DNA of 64,000 nucleotides from an uncultured Bacteroidales bacterium (GCA_900321715.1 ONXC01000001.1:146027-210026), one strand, 5' to 3'. Positions 1-8,569 are shown, counted from the stretch's first letter. The notes: generated by a model from the sequence alone, not told the origin. Program-made: numbers and translations.

Positions 1-2
1 AG

Positions 3-1151
3 GCTACAGGAAAGGGCTCTCTGGATGTTGCCGCAAATGGCGATTATGATGCCCGTTATGCCTACATCAAGTTCACCGTTCCCGGAATCCAGGTTCCCGT
101 TTATGACGAGGAAGGAAATCCTACCGAAGAGACCGAGGACTATGTGACAAGGTTCTATGTCTATCAGGAAGGTAATGCTTCTGCTGTTTATACTGTTGCT
201 CTTCCTGAAGAAATCGAGCATGGTGCGTTAAATGAGAACAGCAATGTAACACTTGCGTTCTTCAATGGTAATGTCTTGATGAGTGACGGCGTGTCCGTGC
301 GTGCCATTAACCCGGATAATGGGTCATTCTCTTCATTCAGCATTCCTGAAACTCTTCCAGTCCAGTCTATTACCAATGATGACGCAGGCAATGTACTCTT
401 AGCTTCAGCTGCCGGTTATGGTGCCACTATTGACATTTATGCGGTTAAAGCCAATGCAACTGACTTCAGCTCTGCAACAAAGGTTGCAACAGGTGTGGTC
501 AGTGCTTGGACTGGTGCCCCTATAGCAGACAATGTCCGTGCTAAAGGTGATGTTTTTGGAAATGGTGTCATTTCTGTTATCAGCGGCGGCGGCCCTGGTT
601 GTGGAAGCATTAGTTATGGCATGTACTGGGAGGTTGAGAATGGTGTCGCTGGTGAGGCAAAATACCTGGCTTGTCCTGAAGATGTTACAGATACTATCTG
701 GCTCTCCAATCGTGGATGCTTTGCACCTGCTGGTGTAACTGCAGCGGACGGATTCTTATACATTGGCTATGACGGTCTGTATACGTTGTACTTCAGCGAT
801 GGAACTAATTGGATTCCTGTTGTGGAAACCGGTTGTGAGGGTAATGAGGGATTTAATGCTATTGCTTCCATCACATGGAAGAACAAGAAAATTGTTGCAT
901 TTGAGGAGATGTTCTACTTCCCGTTCTGGTGGAGTGCAAATTCTGCAATTTGGCTGGTTGATGTTACGTCTGGATCACCTGTTGTAATCAGCCATACTCC
1001 TGTTCCCATGATAGAAGAAGCAACTCCTGCGACAGAAGATAATTATGAGGGCTCAACTTCAGATATCCTTCTTCATATTGAGGGAGATAATCTAGCTGTT
1101 TACGTGGTAGACAGTTCCATCGGTGTCCTTCACAAGCAGGTTTATAAATAA
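3..1151 (+). CDS. Secreted beta-propeller-like protein, 5' end outside the window
   Basis: The frame is open from the window edge, so this is the C-terminal part (about 382 residues) of a longer protein; a GTG at 144 is only an internal Val. The visible part is rich in Gly, Ser, Thr and aromatics, with recurring short beta-strand patterns (for example GFLYIGYDGLYTLYF and NLAVYVVDSS), as in secreted propeller-type proteins of Bacteroidota. No catalytic motif is visible. Codon use is richer in A/T at third positions than in the genes downstream, which may mean a different expression level or foreign origin. A DUF5018-like surface lipoprotein is possible, but I do not recognise the family with certainty. 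A strong terminator follows. Confidence 0.6.
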   Translation, partial: ATGKGSLDVAANGDYDARYAYIKFTVPGIQVPVYDEEGNPTEETEDYVTRFYVYQEGNASAVYTVALPEEIEHGALNENSNVTLAFFNGNVLMSDGVSVRAINPDNGSFSSFSIPETLPVQSITNDDAGNVLLASAAGYGATIDIYAVKANATDFSSATKVATGVVSAWTGAPIADNVRAKGDVFGNGVISVISGGGPGCGSISYGMYWEVENGVAGEAKYLACPEDVTDTIWLSNRGCFAPAGVTAADGFLYIGYDGLYTLYFSDGTNWIPVVETGCEGNEGFNAIASITWKNKKIVAFEEMFYFPFWWSANSAIWLVDVTSGSPVVISHTPVPMIEEATPATEDNYEGSTSDILLHIEGDNLAVYVVDSSIGVLHKQVYK

Positions 1152-1169
1152 TCTTTCCCCATTTTTCTA

Positions 1170-1206
1170 AGCGCCGGCCCCCGGGCTACGGGAGCCGGCG
1201 CTTTTT
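1170..1206 (+). terminator. Rho-independent terminator
   Basis: A perfect 9-bp stem (AGCGCCGGC at 1170-1178 with GCCGGCGCT at 1194-1202) is followed by a T tract. It lies 19 bp after the stop codon of the first gene and ends that transcript. Confidence 0.9.
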
Positions 1207-1220
1207 AATAAAACAGCAAT

Positions 1221-2264
1221 ATGAAACGCAGATCATTCCTCAAAGGGGCGGCTCTGGCCGTGGCGGGAGCGGCGGCGGTGCCGGCGCTGCTTCGCTGTGA
1301 GCGGAGTTCGGAGACGAAGGACATGTTGTACATAGCCCGAAAGTTCAATTACGGCCCCGGCGGCACTTTCAAGCTGCTTCAGTTTACGGATACCCATTTT
1401 ATTAAAGGAGATCCAAGAAGTGAGCGTGCCCTTCGCTGCGTTGAGGAAATGATTGCCGCAGAGAAGCCGGATCTCATTATCCATACAGGAGACATAGTCT
1501 TCGGGCGTCCGGACATAGAAAGCGCCCTGGAGATACTTAAGCCATTGGCCGATAGCGGCATTCCGTGGGCAGTGACTCTTGGAAACCACGATTCCCAGTT
1601 CGGGAGCACCCGTGAGGATATGTTTGCGGCCATCCGCAGCCTCCCGGGATGCGTGAACCTGCCCCCAAAAGACGGTATCTACGGCTGTTCCAACGATGTA
1701 ATTACCCTGGGACAGGACCGCGCCTTCTATCTCTTTGACACTATGGACGCCGTGGTGCTGAAAGGGGAGGAGGAGATCCACTGCTACGATTACATCCGCC
1801 ACAGCCAGATTTCCTGGTACCGCGCCATGAGTGATAAACTGGGCCATGTTCCGGCGCTGGCCTTTTTCCATATTCCTCTCTGTGAGCTTAAGGAAGCCAT
1901 AGATGCCGGCGTGAAGCCCATTGCCGGCACAAACGGGGAGCCCCCGTGCCCGTCACGCCTCAATTCCGGCCTTTTTGCCCAGTTCCGTGAGATTGGGGAC
2001 GTGAAGGCCATAGTCACCGGCCATGACCACGACTGCGACTACGTCCTGGACTACGGCCAGATCCATTTCATCTATGGCCGATTCTCCGGCTCTGACACAA
2101 TTTACAACCACCTGGGCATTGACGGATACATCCCCTCTGATACGCATACGGCACCCGGAACGGTGTCCGGATGCCGTGTATTTGAGTTCAGGGAAGGAAA
2201 TCCCGGTTTCCGCACCTGGGTGCGCCTGTGCGGCGGTTACGTCCAGCAGCAGTTAGATCTTTAA
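1221..2264 (+). CDS. Tat-exported calcineurin-like metallophosphoesterase
   Basis: This 347-residue protein starts with a twin-arginine signal (MKRRSFLKGAALAVAG), so it should be exported folded. The metallophosphoesterase signatures appear in order: FTDTH near residue 55, HTGD near 88, LGNHD near 120, an FFHIP histidine near 215, and TGHDHD near 265. These build a di-metal site that cleaves phosphomono- or diesters. The substrate is unknown; purple-acid-phosphatase-like periplasmic enzymes of Bacteroidota have this layout. It sits alone after a terminator and converges with the DUF5009 gene, overlapping its 3' end by 12 bp. The family call is firm, the substrate open. Confidence 0.9.
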   Translation: MKRRSFLKGAALAVAGAAAVPALLRCERSSETKDMLYIARKFNYGPGGTFKLLQFTDTHFIKGDPRSERALRCVEEMIAAEKPDLIIHTGDIVFGRPDIESALEILKPLADSGIPWAVTLGNHDSQFGSTREDMFAAIRSLPGCVNLPPKDGIYGCSNDVITLGQDRAFYLFDTMDAVVLKGEEEIHCYDYIRHSQISWYRAMSDKLGHVPALAFFHIPLCELKEAIDAGVKPIAGTNGEPPCPSRLNSGLFAQFREIGDVKAIVTGHDHDCDYVLDYGQIHFIYGRFSGSDTIYNHLGIDGYIPSDTHTAPGTVSGCRVFEFREGNPGFRTWVRLCGGYVQQQLDL

Positions 2265-3419
2265 TTTGATTCCAGCCTTGGTGAATCCCCAGGCGCAGCC
2301 AATGTAGACTGCCGCCATAAGGACGCATTTTCCAACGCCCACCCATCCTGTAAGCCAGGGGGCCGGAGTGGGGCTAACTGCCACCCACAGGGCTATGAAA
2401 AGGTAGGGAATCATATAGACGGTAAGGGTGGCGGTGCCGGCGGGCGTAAGAGGCCTGAACCATCCAGTCCAACCCTTCCTTTCAAGGAAGCGCAGAAGCG
2501 TGTAAAGCGCTACCGAAATAGCCGTCACAAAGAGGCACCAGGGCAGGGTCCCAAGGTTTTTGGATACTATCCAGCCTGTATGAACCGCCATCCCAAGGAC
2601 CAGAAGGACCGCCGCTGCGGCTGCTCCAAGGCCGATTCTCTGGGCCGATGGACGCTCTGCAAGGTTCCAATCGGCCAGCGTAAGCATCAGGCCGCCAAGT
2701 CCCATTATTGCGCCGTGACCGTTTCCAAGCTGAATGGCCTTTACAAGGTCTGTGAGTACGTTATTGCCAATAAGGAGGCCCCCGTCACGCATTGGAACGG
2801 ACATAAGATTCACTACGCAGAGCACTGCCCAGATAATGGGGATCACCCACTGCCTTTCACGACAGAGAAGGTAGGTGAGGGCGCAGAAAAGGTACATCCA
2901 GCCAATCTGGCCAAGGATGCCCCACCACAGGCCCTCGAAGAGTTCCCCGTCCGGGGTGCGGTAGCATATCGCGAGCCCTGCAAGAAGGATCCCTCCGGAG
3001 AGTTTCAGCCATTTTGCGGGCTTGAAGTCCTTCCCGTACTGGTTCCAGGTGAGGAAGAATCCAACCACCATAAGGAGCACCCACAGGGCACGGTTCCCGG
3101 TCATGGGCCTTGATTCCTGGTTGCAGATGAATGCGCCCATCACAAGCAGGGCAAAAGTACGGCTGAGGATGTGGCCCAGGGTACTTTCCGTGCTGAATCC
3201 CTTCTCACGTCTTCTTTCCAGGGCGTAGGGAATGGACATTCCCATGGCAAAGAGGAACATGGGGAAAACTATGTCGGAAAGGCCCATTCCGTCTTCCAGG
3301 GTGGCGTAATGCTCCAGCCAGTGGGGCACGTTGAAAACTTTCCAGAATTCGTTCACAAATACCATCAGGGTCATGGTTAGGCCCCTGAAAATGTCAATTG
3401 CAAGGTTTCTTTTGTTCAT
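2253..3419 (-). CDS. DUF5009 / HGSNAT-like membrane acyltransferase
   Basis: A 388-residue polytopic membrane protein with about ten hydrophobic segments. The N-terminus (NLAIDIFRGLTMTLMVFVN) matches the start of the DUF5009 and heparan-alpha-glucosaminide N-acetyltransferase-like families, including the IDxxRG motif. These proteins are thought to move acetyl groups from cytoplasmic acetyl-CoA across the membrane to sugars, and in Bacteroidota they often sit in glycan-use clusters. It is the last gene of a three-gene minus-strand operon with a sugar porter and an FAD oxidoreductase; its start overlaps the oxidoreductase stop by four bases (ATGA). Acyl transfer is inferred from family membership only. 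Confidence 0.8.
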   Translation of the reverse strand: MNKRNLAIDIFRGLTMTLMVFVNEFWKVFNVPHWLEHYATLEDGMGLSDIVFPMFLFAMGMSIPYALERRREKGFSTESTLGHILSRTFALLVMGAFICNQESRPMTGNRALWVLLMVVGFFLTWNQYGKDFKPAKWLKLSGGILLAGLAICYRTPDGELFEGLWWGILGQIGWMYLFCALTYLLCRERQWVIPIIWAVLCVVNLMSVPMRDGGLLIGNNVLTDLVKAIQLGNGHGAIMGLGGLMLTLADWNLAERPSAQRIGLGAAAAAVLLVLGMAVHTGWIVSKNLGTLPWCLFVTAISVALYTLLRFLERKGWTGWFRPLTPAGTATLTVYMIPYLFIALWVAVSPTPAPWLTGWVGVGKCVLMAAVYIGCAWGFTKAGIKLKI

Positions 3420-4849
3420 TGTTCAGGTGTGTTTACCCAGGTTTCGTTTGACCAGTCAATGCTGCGGCCGGTGCCCTTCACTTCTCCTTTTATGCCTTTC
3501 TTCTGCAGTTCCCGGAAACCCGGGTCCGTGGGTTTAAGGTCCAGGAAAGGGAGAAGATAGCAGCCGCGGTCCAAAAGGACAGCCTGCACCTCTGATGCAG
3601 GAACTTCCGAAGGATGCCTTCCTGTCTTTACGGCAATTGCGGCAAGTGCGCCTGCCGCCTGCCCAAGGCCCGTCACAACAGGCTGGAGGCGGGTTGCGCC
3701 GTTCATTTCCCAGGAGACGGAGATGTTTTTATCTGCCATAAGAAGATCTTCCACTCCTACGGGGATAACTACGCCCAGCGGCACGCTGAAGGAGGGGATT
3801 TTTCCGTACCATAGGTGGGAGAGTTCCTCCCGGCGGGGATTCTGGTTGTGGTGATGGTCCACGGGGTAGTCTCCAACGGCAACTGCGCGGGTGTAGAGGT
3901 CAAAGTCATAGGGCCTTCTGGCGGCTTCAAGGGTCATGGTGTCCCTTCCGGCAAAGCGGCGGGATTCCCTGTAATAGGGGTAGAAGGGGAGGCCGTCGGC
4001 GGTAGGAAAAACGTCATGGGCAATGCCGATATTCTTGTATCCTAGTTCCGTCTGGAGGTAATAGATGTATCCCAAAGTGCGGTTTTTGGCCTGTCTGTAA
4101 ACATCCTCTCGCGGCATGTTGAGGTAATCCAGATAGATGTCGTTGCCGTTCTGGGGCCAGTTGAGCATGATGTGGCCGTCCGGGAGGGCGCCGTAGGAGA
4201 GCATCATCTCCGGCGGCCAGGTGCTGCAGCATTCCCGGTAGAGTTCAGGGTTGTAGTCCTGAGGTTCTACTATGGTTACATCATAGTCATACTGCTTTAC
4301 AACGGCAACGTAGGTCATGTCCTGAAGGGTTACGCGGTCCTGGAGCTCCTCTGCGCCCGCCTCAATGGCGATGTCTCCAAGTTCTGTCCCGTCTAAGAGG
4401 ATACGGGCCTTAACTCGGGAGCCGTCACTGAGAGTGAGGCGCCAGTGGTCTCTGATGTCTGTGACGGTTGTTTCAAAGCGCACTTCCACTCCGGCTTCAC
4501 CTGCCATATTGGCTAGGATATCGGCCCCAACAGCAGGATTGAAAAGGATGTTGGAAACCCAGCCGGATTTAAGGGCGTCATACCCGCCGTAGCGTGCGGC
4601 CAGGGAGTCCGTGAATTCCCCGAAAATGCCGCCACGCAGCCTGTAGTTGCCGTCTATTGCGCTTACCCCGGCGCTTGTGAGCATGCCGCCAAGCCATGGA
4701 CTTTCCTCCACAACAAGCACCCGGGCACCGTCACGCGCAGCCTCTATGGCCGCCGCCGTGCCTCCAGTGCCGCCGCCCACAACCACCACGTCATAGACGG
4801 GCGTGCAGGCTGCAGCGAGGATGAGAAATGCCGTGGAGATTAGTCTCAT
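3416..4849 (-). CDS. FAD-dependent oxidoreductase, probable lipoprotein
   Basis: The Rossmann dinucleotide fold is plain: YDVVVVGGGTGGTAAAIEAA just after the signal, then an EE pair ending beta-2 (VVEESPWLGG). This is the FAD-dependent oxidoreductase type common in Bacteroidota polysaccharide and glycoside clusters. A longer reading frame begins at 4861, but the ATG at 4849 is preferred: it makes the usual 4-bp ATGA overlap with the upstream transporter and gives a lipoprotein signal ending in LILAAAC. Export of an FAD enzyme as a lipoprotein is unusual, so the LAAAC lipobox may be fortuitous. The neighbouring porter and acyltransferase suggest oxidation of an imported sugar or sugar acid. 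Confidence 0.85.
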   Translation of the reverse strand: MRLISTAFLILAAACTPVYDVVVVGGGTGGTAAAIEAARDGARVLVVEESPWLGGMLTSAGVSAIDGNYRLRGGIFGEFTDSLAARYGGYDALKSGWVSNILFNPAVGADILANMAGEAGVEVRFETTVTDIRDHWRLTLSDGSRVKARILLDGTELGDIAIEAGAEELQDRVTLQDMTYVAVVKQYDYDVTIVEPQDYNPELYRECCSTWPPEMMLSYGALPDGHIMLNWPQNGNDIYLDYLNMPREDVYRQAKNRTLGYIYYLQTELGYKNIGIAHDVFPTADGLPFYPYYRESRRFAGRDTMTLEAARRPYDFDLYTRAVAVGDYPVDHHHNQNPRREELSHLWYGKIPSFSVPLGVVIPVGVEDLLMADKNISVSWEMNGATRLQPVVTGLGQAAGALAAIAVKTGRHPSEVPASEVQAVLLDRGCYLLPFLDLKPTDPGFRELQKKGIKGEVKGTGRSIDWSNETWVNTPEQ

Positions 4850-6102
4850 TTGCTGCGCCAATACTCCTCAATCTCTTCCAGGGTCTTTCCTGTGGTGTTA
4901 GGTACGTGCTTGTACATGATCCAGAGGTAAGGCAGGCACATGAAGGCAAAGAGGAAGAAGGTGCCGGCGGGAGTGAGGGCCTCCAGCATCCAGGGAGTGA
5001 GCTGGCCAATAAGGTATGTGCCAACCCACAGGGCAAAACCGGCTATGGACATGGCAAGGCCGCGGACCCTGTTGGGGTACATCTCACTGAGGAGCACAAA
5101 CACCACTGCACTGATGGAAATGGCCGTACAGAACACGTACAGCAGGAAGAATGTGAGCATGAACCAGGTGGGAAGGCTTGTTGCCGGCAGGAAATACAGG
5201 CCTATCATAAGGAGGCAGAAGATCATTCCGCCTACGCCCCACCACACAAGCTGCTTACGGCCAACCTTGTCTATTATGGCAAGAGCGATAACGGTTGTGA
5301 GCATATTCACAACGCCCACAAGGACCGTGGAGAAGAGGGGATCCTCAAAGCCGGCATCGGCAAAGATCTTGGGACCGTAATATAGTACGGCGTTCACGCC
5401 CATGAACTGGCCCAGGATAGCAATTGCAGAGCCTATGAGGACGGCTTTCAGTATGCCGGGCTCACGGAGAGCCTTCCATTCCTCACTCTTATCCTCCCTC
5501 TCACCGCGGACCGCCAGCCAGCGCGGACTTTCCGGGATGAAGAAGATAAGCACCAGGAACAGGATGTCCGGGATGGCTTCAGCGCCAAGCATCGGCCTCC
5601 AATAATCGGGCATGGAAGTGCCCTTGAGGATGAGGTAGTTGGCAAGGTATGCCAGCAGGAAGCCTATTGTGATGAAAAGCTGGTAAAGGCTCACCATGGT
5701 GCCGCGGACCTCGGCGGGGGAGACCTCGGAGATATACACCGGCGACACTATTGACACTATGCCGATTCCGAATCCTCCCACGATGCGGAAGATCACAAGC
5801 TGTGTGAAATCCTGGCTCACGGCGCATCCTATTGCGGATATGGAGAAAAGGAGGGCCGATATGAGCATGGTCTTCTTCCTCCCCAGGAAGTCCGACATCA
5901 TTCCGGCGATGAGAACGCCAAGGATGGAGCCTATAAGGGCACACCCCACATACCAGCCTTCGCCGCCGGTGGTGAGTCCGAACTGCATCTTCACAACCTC
6001 CGTGGTGCCGGAGATTACGGCGGTGTCATAACCAAACAGGATGCCTCCAAGAGCCGCTACGATGGCAATGAAGACAGTGCGTGAACTGACTTTGGTTTTC
6101 AT
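4846..6102 (-). CDS. MFS sugar porter (XylE/GLUT-like)
   Basis: A 418-residue transporter with about 12 membrane segments and the sugar-porter signatures: ALGGILFGYDTAVISG in helix 1, DFLGRKK between helices 2 and 3, and PESPRWL near the middle. These mark the sugar/proton symporter family that takes up xylose, glucose, galactose or similar monosaccharides. It is about 70 residues shorter than E. coli XylE, mainly from tighter loops; no helix seems lost. It is first in the operon with the FAD oxidoreductase and DUF5009 protein, so the trio probably imports and modifies one sugar. The sugar cannot be read from the sequence. Confidence 0.9.
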   Translation of the reverse strand: MKTKVSSRTVFIAIVAALGGILFGYDTAVISGTTEVVKMQFGLTTGGEGWYVGCALIGSILGVLIAGMMSDFLGRKKTMLISALLFSISAIGCAVSQDFTQLVIFRIVGGFGIGIVSIVSPVYISEVSPAEVRGTMVSLYQLFITIGFLLAYLANYLILKGTSMPDYWRPMLGAEAIPDILFLVLIFFIPESPRWLAVRGEREDKSEEWKALREPGILKAVLIGSAIAILGQFMGVNAVLYYGPKIFADAGFEDPLFSTVLVGVVNMLTTVIALAIIDKVGRKQLVWWGVGGMIFCLLMIGLYFLPATSLPTWFMLTFFLLYVFCTAISISAVVFVLLSEMYPNRVRGLAMSIAGFALWVGTYLIGQLTPWMLEALTPAGTFFLFAFMCLPYLWIMYKHVPNTTGKTLEEIEEYWRSK

Positions 6103-6111
6103 AGTAGTAGT

Positions 6112-7791
6112 TTATTCCATTAATTTTTTGTACTTGAAGCGTTTGGGGGCGGCGTCCGGGCCAAGGCGCATCTTGCGGTTTTCCTCGTATTCCTGATAGT
6201 TACCCTCAAAGAACACCACATTGCCGTCTCCTTCATAAGCCAGGATATGGGTGGCGATACGGTCCAGGAACCAGCGGTCATGGCTAACCACAACGGCGCA
6301 GCCCGCAAAGTTCTCAAGGCCGTCCTCCAGGGCGCGGATGGTGTTCACGTCTACGTCGTTGGTGGGTTCGTCCAGAAGGAGCACGTTGCCTTCGTCCTTA
6401 AGGGTAAGGGCAAGGTGCAGGCGGTTTCTTTCACCGCCGGAGAGCACGCCGCACTTTTTCTCCTGGTCTGCGCCGGAGAAATTGAAGCGGGACACCCAGG
6501 CGCGGGCGTTTACGTCACGGCCGCCCATGCGCACCCATTCGGAGTTGCCGGCAATGGTTTCATACACGGTTTTGTCGGGGTCAATTGAGCGGTGCTGCTG
6601 GTCCACGTAGGATATCTTTACGGTGTCTCCAATCTCAATTGTGCCGGCATCTGGCTTCTCAAGGCCCATAATGAGGCGGAAGAGCGTGGTTTTGCCGGCT
6701 CCGTTAGGGCCGATCACACCAACAATTCCAGCCGGAGGCAGCTCAAAGCTCAGGTGCTCAAAGAGGACCTTGTCCCCATAGGCCTTGGAAACGTCCGTGA
6801 ACTTGATAACCTTGTTTCCAAGGTGCGGGCCGTTGGGAATATAGATTTCAAGGTTGTCTTCCTTCTGTTTTGTATCGGCCGATGCCATCTTCTCATAAGC
6901 TCCCAGACGGGCCTTCTGCTTTGCCTGACGGGCCTTGGGGGCCATGCGCACCCATTCCAGCTCACGCTCCAGGGTTTTGCGGCGCTTGCTTTCCGCCTTC
7001 TCTTCCTGGGCCAGGCGCTTTGTCTTCTGGTCCAGCCAGGAGGAATAGTTGCCCTTCCAGGGAATGCCTTCTCCGCGGTCCAGCTCAAGTATCCAGCCGG
7101 CTACGTTGTCAAGGAAGTAGCGGTCATGGGTGACGGCTATCACCGTGCCCTTGTACTGCTGCAGATGGGCTTCCAGCCACTGGATAGATTCCGTGTCAAG
7201 GTGGTTGGTGGGCTCGTCCAGAAGGAGGACGTCCGGCTCCTGGAGGAGTAATCGGCACAAAGCCACACGGCGGCGCTCACCGCCTGAGAGTTCCTTTATC
7301 TTCTGGTCCGGCGGAGGGCACTGGAGGGCGTCCATGGCCCGCTCCAGCTTGGAATCAATCTCCCAGCCGCCAATGTGGTCTATCTTTTCAGTGAGTTCTC
7401 CCTGGCGCTCTATGAGACGGTTCATTTCGTCATCATCCATGGGCTCCATGAACTTTGCAGAGATCTCATTGTATTCAGCCAGGATGTCCATAACCTCCTG
7501 AACACCCTCCTGCACTACTTCCAGGACCGTTTTTTCCGGATCCATCTGAGGCTCCTGCTCCAGGTAGCCAACGGTGTATCCAGGGGCCCATACAACCTCT
7601 CCCTTGTAGGATTTCTCCACCCCTGCAATAATCTTGAGGAGGGTGGACTTACCGGACCCGTTAAGGCCGATTATTCCTATCTTGGCGCCATAGAAAAAAC
7701 CAAGGTAGATGTCCTTCAGGATGACTTTGTTATTGTGGGGAAGCACCTTGCTCACCCGGTTCATTGAGAAGATAATCTTTTCGTCGGCCAT
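6112..7791 (-). CDS. ettA: Energy-dependent translational throttle protein EttA (ABC-F)
   Basis: A 559-residue ABC-F protein with two ATPase domains and no membrane segments. Walker A motifs are GLNGSGKST (near 42) and GPNGAGKTT; signatures are LSGGERRRVAL and LSGGERNRLHL; Walker B stretches are LLLDEPTNHLD and LLLDEPTNDVD. The linker EWVRMAPKARQAKQKARL is the tRNA-interaction motif typical of EttA, which binds the ribosomal E site and gates the first peptide bond according to energy state. The frame extends upstream to 7851, but the start MADEKIIFSM at 7791 gives the normal family length. It is probably transcribed alone; the repeat-rich region lies upstream. Confidence 0.95.
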   Translation of the reverse strand: MADEKIIFSMNRVSKVLPHNNKVILKDIYLGFFYGAKIGIIGLNGSGKSTLLKIIAGVEKSYKGEVVWAPGYTVGYLEQEPQMDPEKTVLEVVQEGVQEVMDILAEYNEISAKFMEPMDDDEMNRLIERQGELTEKIDHIGGWEIDSKLERAMDALQCPPPDQKIKELSGGERRRVALCRLLLQEPDVLLLDEPTNHLDTESIQWLEAHLQQYKGTVIAVTHDRYFLDNVAGWILELDRGEGIPWKGNYSSWLDQKTKRLAQEEKAESKRRKTLERELEWVRMAPKARQAKQKARLGAYEKMASADTKQKEDNLEIYIPNGPHLGNKVIKFTDVSKAYGDKVLFEHLSFELPPAGIVGVIGPNGAGKTTLFRLIMGLEKPDAGTIEIGDTVKISYVDQQHRSIDPDKTVYETIAGNSEWVRMGGRDVNARAWVSRFNFSGADQEKKCGVLSGGERNRLHLALTLKDEGNVLLLDEPTNDVDVNTIRALEDGLENFAGCAVVVSHDRWFLDRIATHILAYEGDGNVVFFEGNYQEYEENRKMRLGPDAAPKRFKYKKLME

Positions 7792-7983
7792 AGGTCTTAG
7801 TGTAATTATGCGTAAATATACAAAGAATTCTCCACTTTTCCATCCTCCCATCCCTATATGGTTCTCCCCGGCTGGTGGAGGTTAACTGCATGATTTTCTG
7901 GTATTTACAGAATCTTCTACCACAATTTATTCTGGTAGAAGATTCTGTAAACAACTGAGAATTAATGACTTGGCCTCCACCCG
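7792..7983. other. Intergenic region upstream of ettA
   Basis: No gene is seen. The part next to ettA should carry its promoter, but no clean TAnnTTTG box was found. The rest is occupied by a nested palindrome (7904-7951, with outer GGTGGAGG/CCTCCACC arms around 7873 and 7975), and the inverted repeat begins at about 7984. Confidence 0.6.
7904..7951. repeat. Palindrome with 19-bp perfect arms
   Basis: The arms 7904-7922 and 7933-7951 are perfect reverse complements (TTTACAGAATCTTCTACCA) around a 10-nt AT-rich loop. A second short complementary pair (GGTGGAGG near 7873 with CCTCCACC near 7975) encloses it, so the whole stretch of about 110 bp can fold as a long hairpin. No T tract follows, which argues against a plain terminator; a MITE-like element or a large operator are alternatives. 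Confidence 0.7.
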
Positions 7984-8027
7984 ATTCTGCGCCACGGGCG
8001 GCTACGCCGTTTGCCACCCTCGCTGCG

Positions 8028-8162
8028 GGAAGCATTGGTGTCCAAACCCTTCGTTCGCTTCGCTCACTTCGTCCCTCCCGTTCGTCCGTGCCAAGCACGG
8101 CCTCCAGGCCCCTCCCGCTCATGAAGCCGCGGGCGGCTACAGGTTTGGACACCAATGCTTCC
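8028..8162. repeat. Palindromic element, copy 1 (intergenic)
   Basis: A 135-bp element bounded by a perfect 21-bp inverted repeat (8028-8048 with 8142-8162, containing GCATTGGTGTCCAAACC). The interior holds ttcgcttcgctcacttcg, a ccgtgccaagcacgg hairpin, and the family right half (ggcccctcccgctcatg, then acaggtttggacacc). The right half matches the copy inside folP, and the whole element matches the copy at 11842-11977. Confidence 0.85.
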
Positions 8163-8176
8163 CATCCGCTTATGGC

Positions 8177-8276
8177 GGGCAACGAACCGCACAAAAAACG
8201 CCAAAAACGTGTGATTCGTTGACCAAATGGGCAATGAAATGCGCATAATCGGCCAAAAACGTGTGAATCATTGCCC
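8177..8276. repeat. Two tandem hairpins with compensatory stem changes
   Basis: Two units of about 50 bp lie side by side. The first pairs GGGCAACGAA (8177-8186) with TTCGTTG (8215-8221); the second pairs GGGCAATGA (8229-8237) with TCATTGCCC (8268-8276). Both loops contain ccaaaaacgtgtga. The C-to-T change in one arm is matched by G-to-A in the other, so pairing is kept while sequence drifts. The right copy of repeat A has only one such unit. Confidence 0.7.
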
Positions 8277-8298
8277 CGGAGCCGCTAGGATGTGCACC

Positions 8299-8569
8299 GT
8301 TGCAGGTTGGGTGGTGGATTGTTTCAGGTCAGACGGTAAAACGTCGCAGGTCCGGTGGCGAAACGTCGCAGGTCTGCGTTTTTGGCTTCACCTGCGACGG
8401 GAATCAACCACTGTGGCAAAAAAGCGTCGCAGGTCCGAACTTTTTTTCAGACCTGCGACACTTTGGTTAGTCACCTGCGACGTTTTGGGGTGCGATGTGC
8501 GGCACTTTGGGTCGTCACTTGCGGCACTTTGGGTGGTCACCTGCGACGGTCAGAGGCGTCACCTGCTAC
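8299..8569. repeat. Array of 12 GTCGCAGGT motifs, 22-bp period, strand-flipping
   Basis: Forward 9-mers (GTCGCAGGT or near variants) start at 8299, 8321, 8343, 8365 and 8426. Reverse 9-mers (ACCTGCGAC or variants) start at 8390, 8451, 8473, 8495, 8517, 8539 and 8561. Same-strand steps are exactly 22 bp, forward-to-reverse steps 25 bp, and the reverse-to-forward step 36 bp. Spacers differ in sequence while lengths are fixed at 13, 16 or 27 bp. The array stops just before the stop codon of the gene at 8573. Confidence 0.85.

Noticed and set aside
7730-8260. Open frames across repeat A (both strands)
   Set aside because: They follow the repeat units, have no family features and differ in frame between the two copies; noncoding repeat is the simpler reading.
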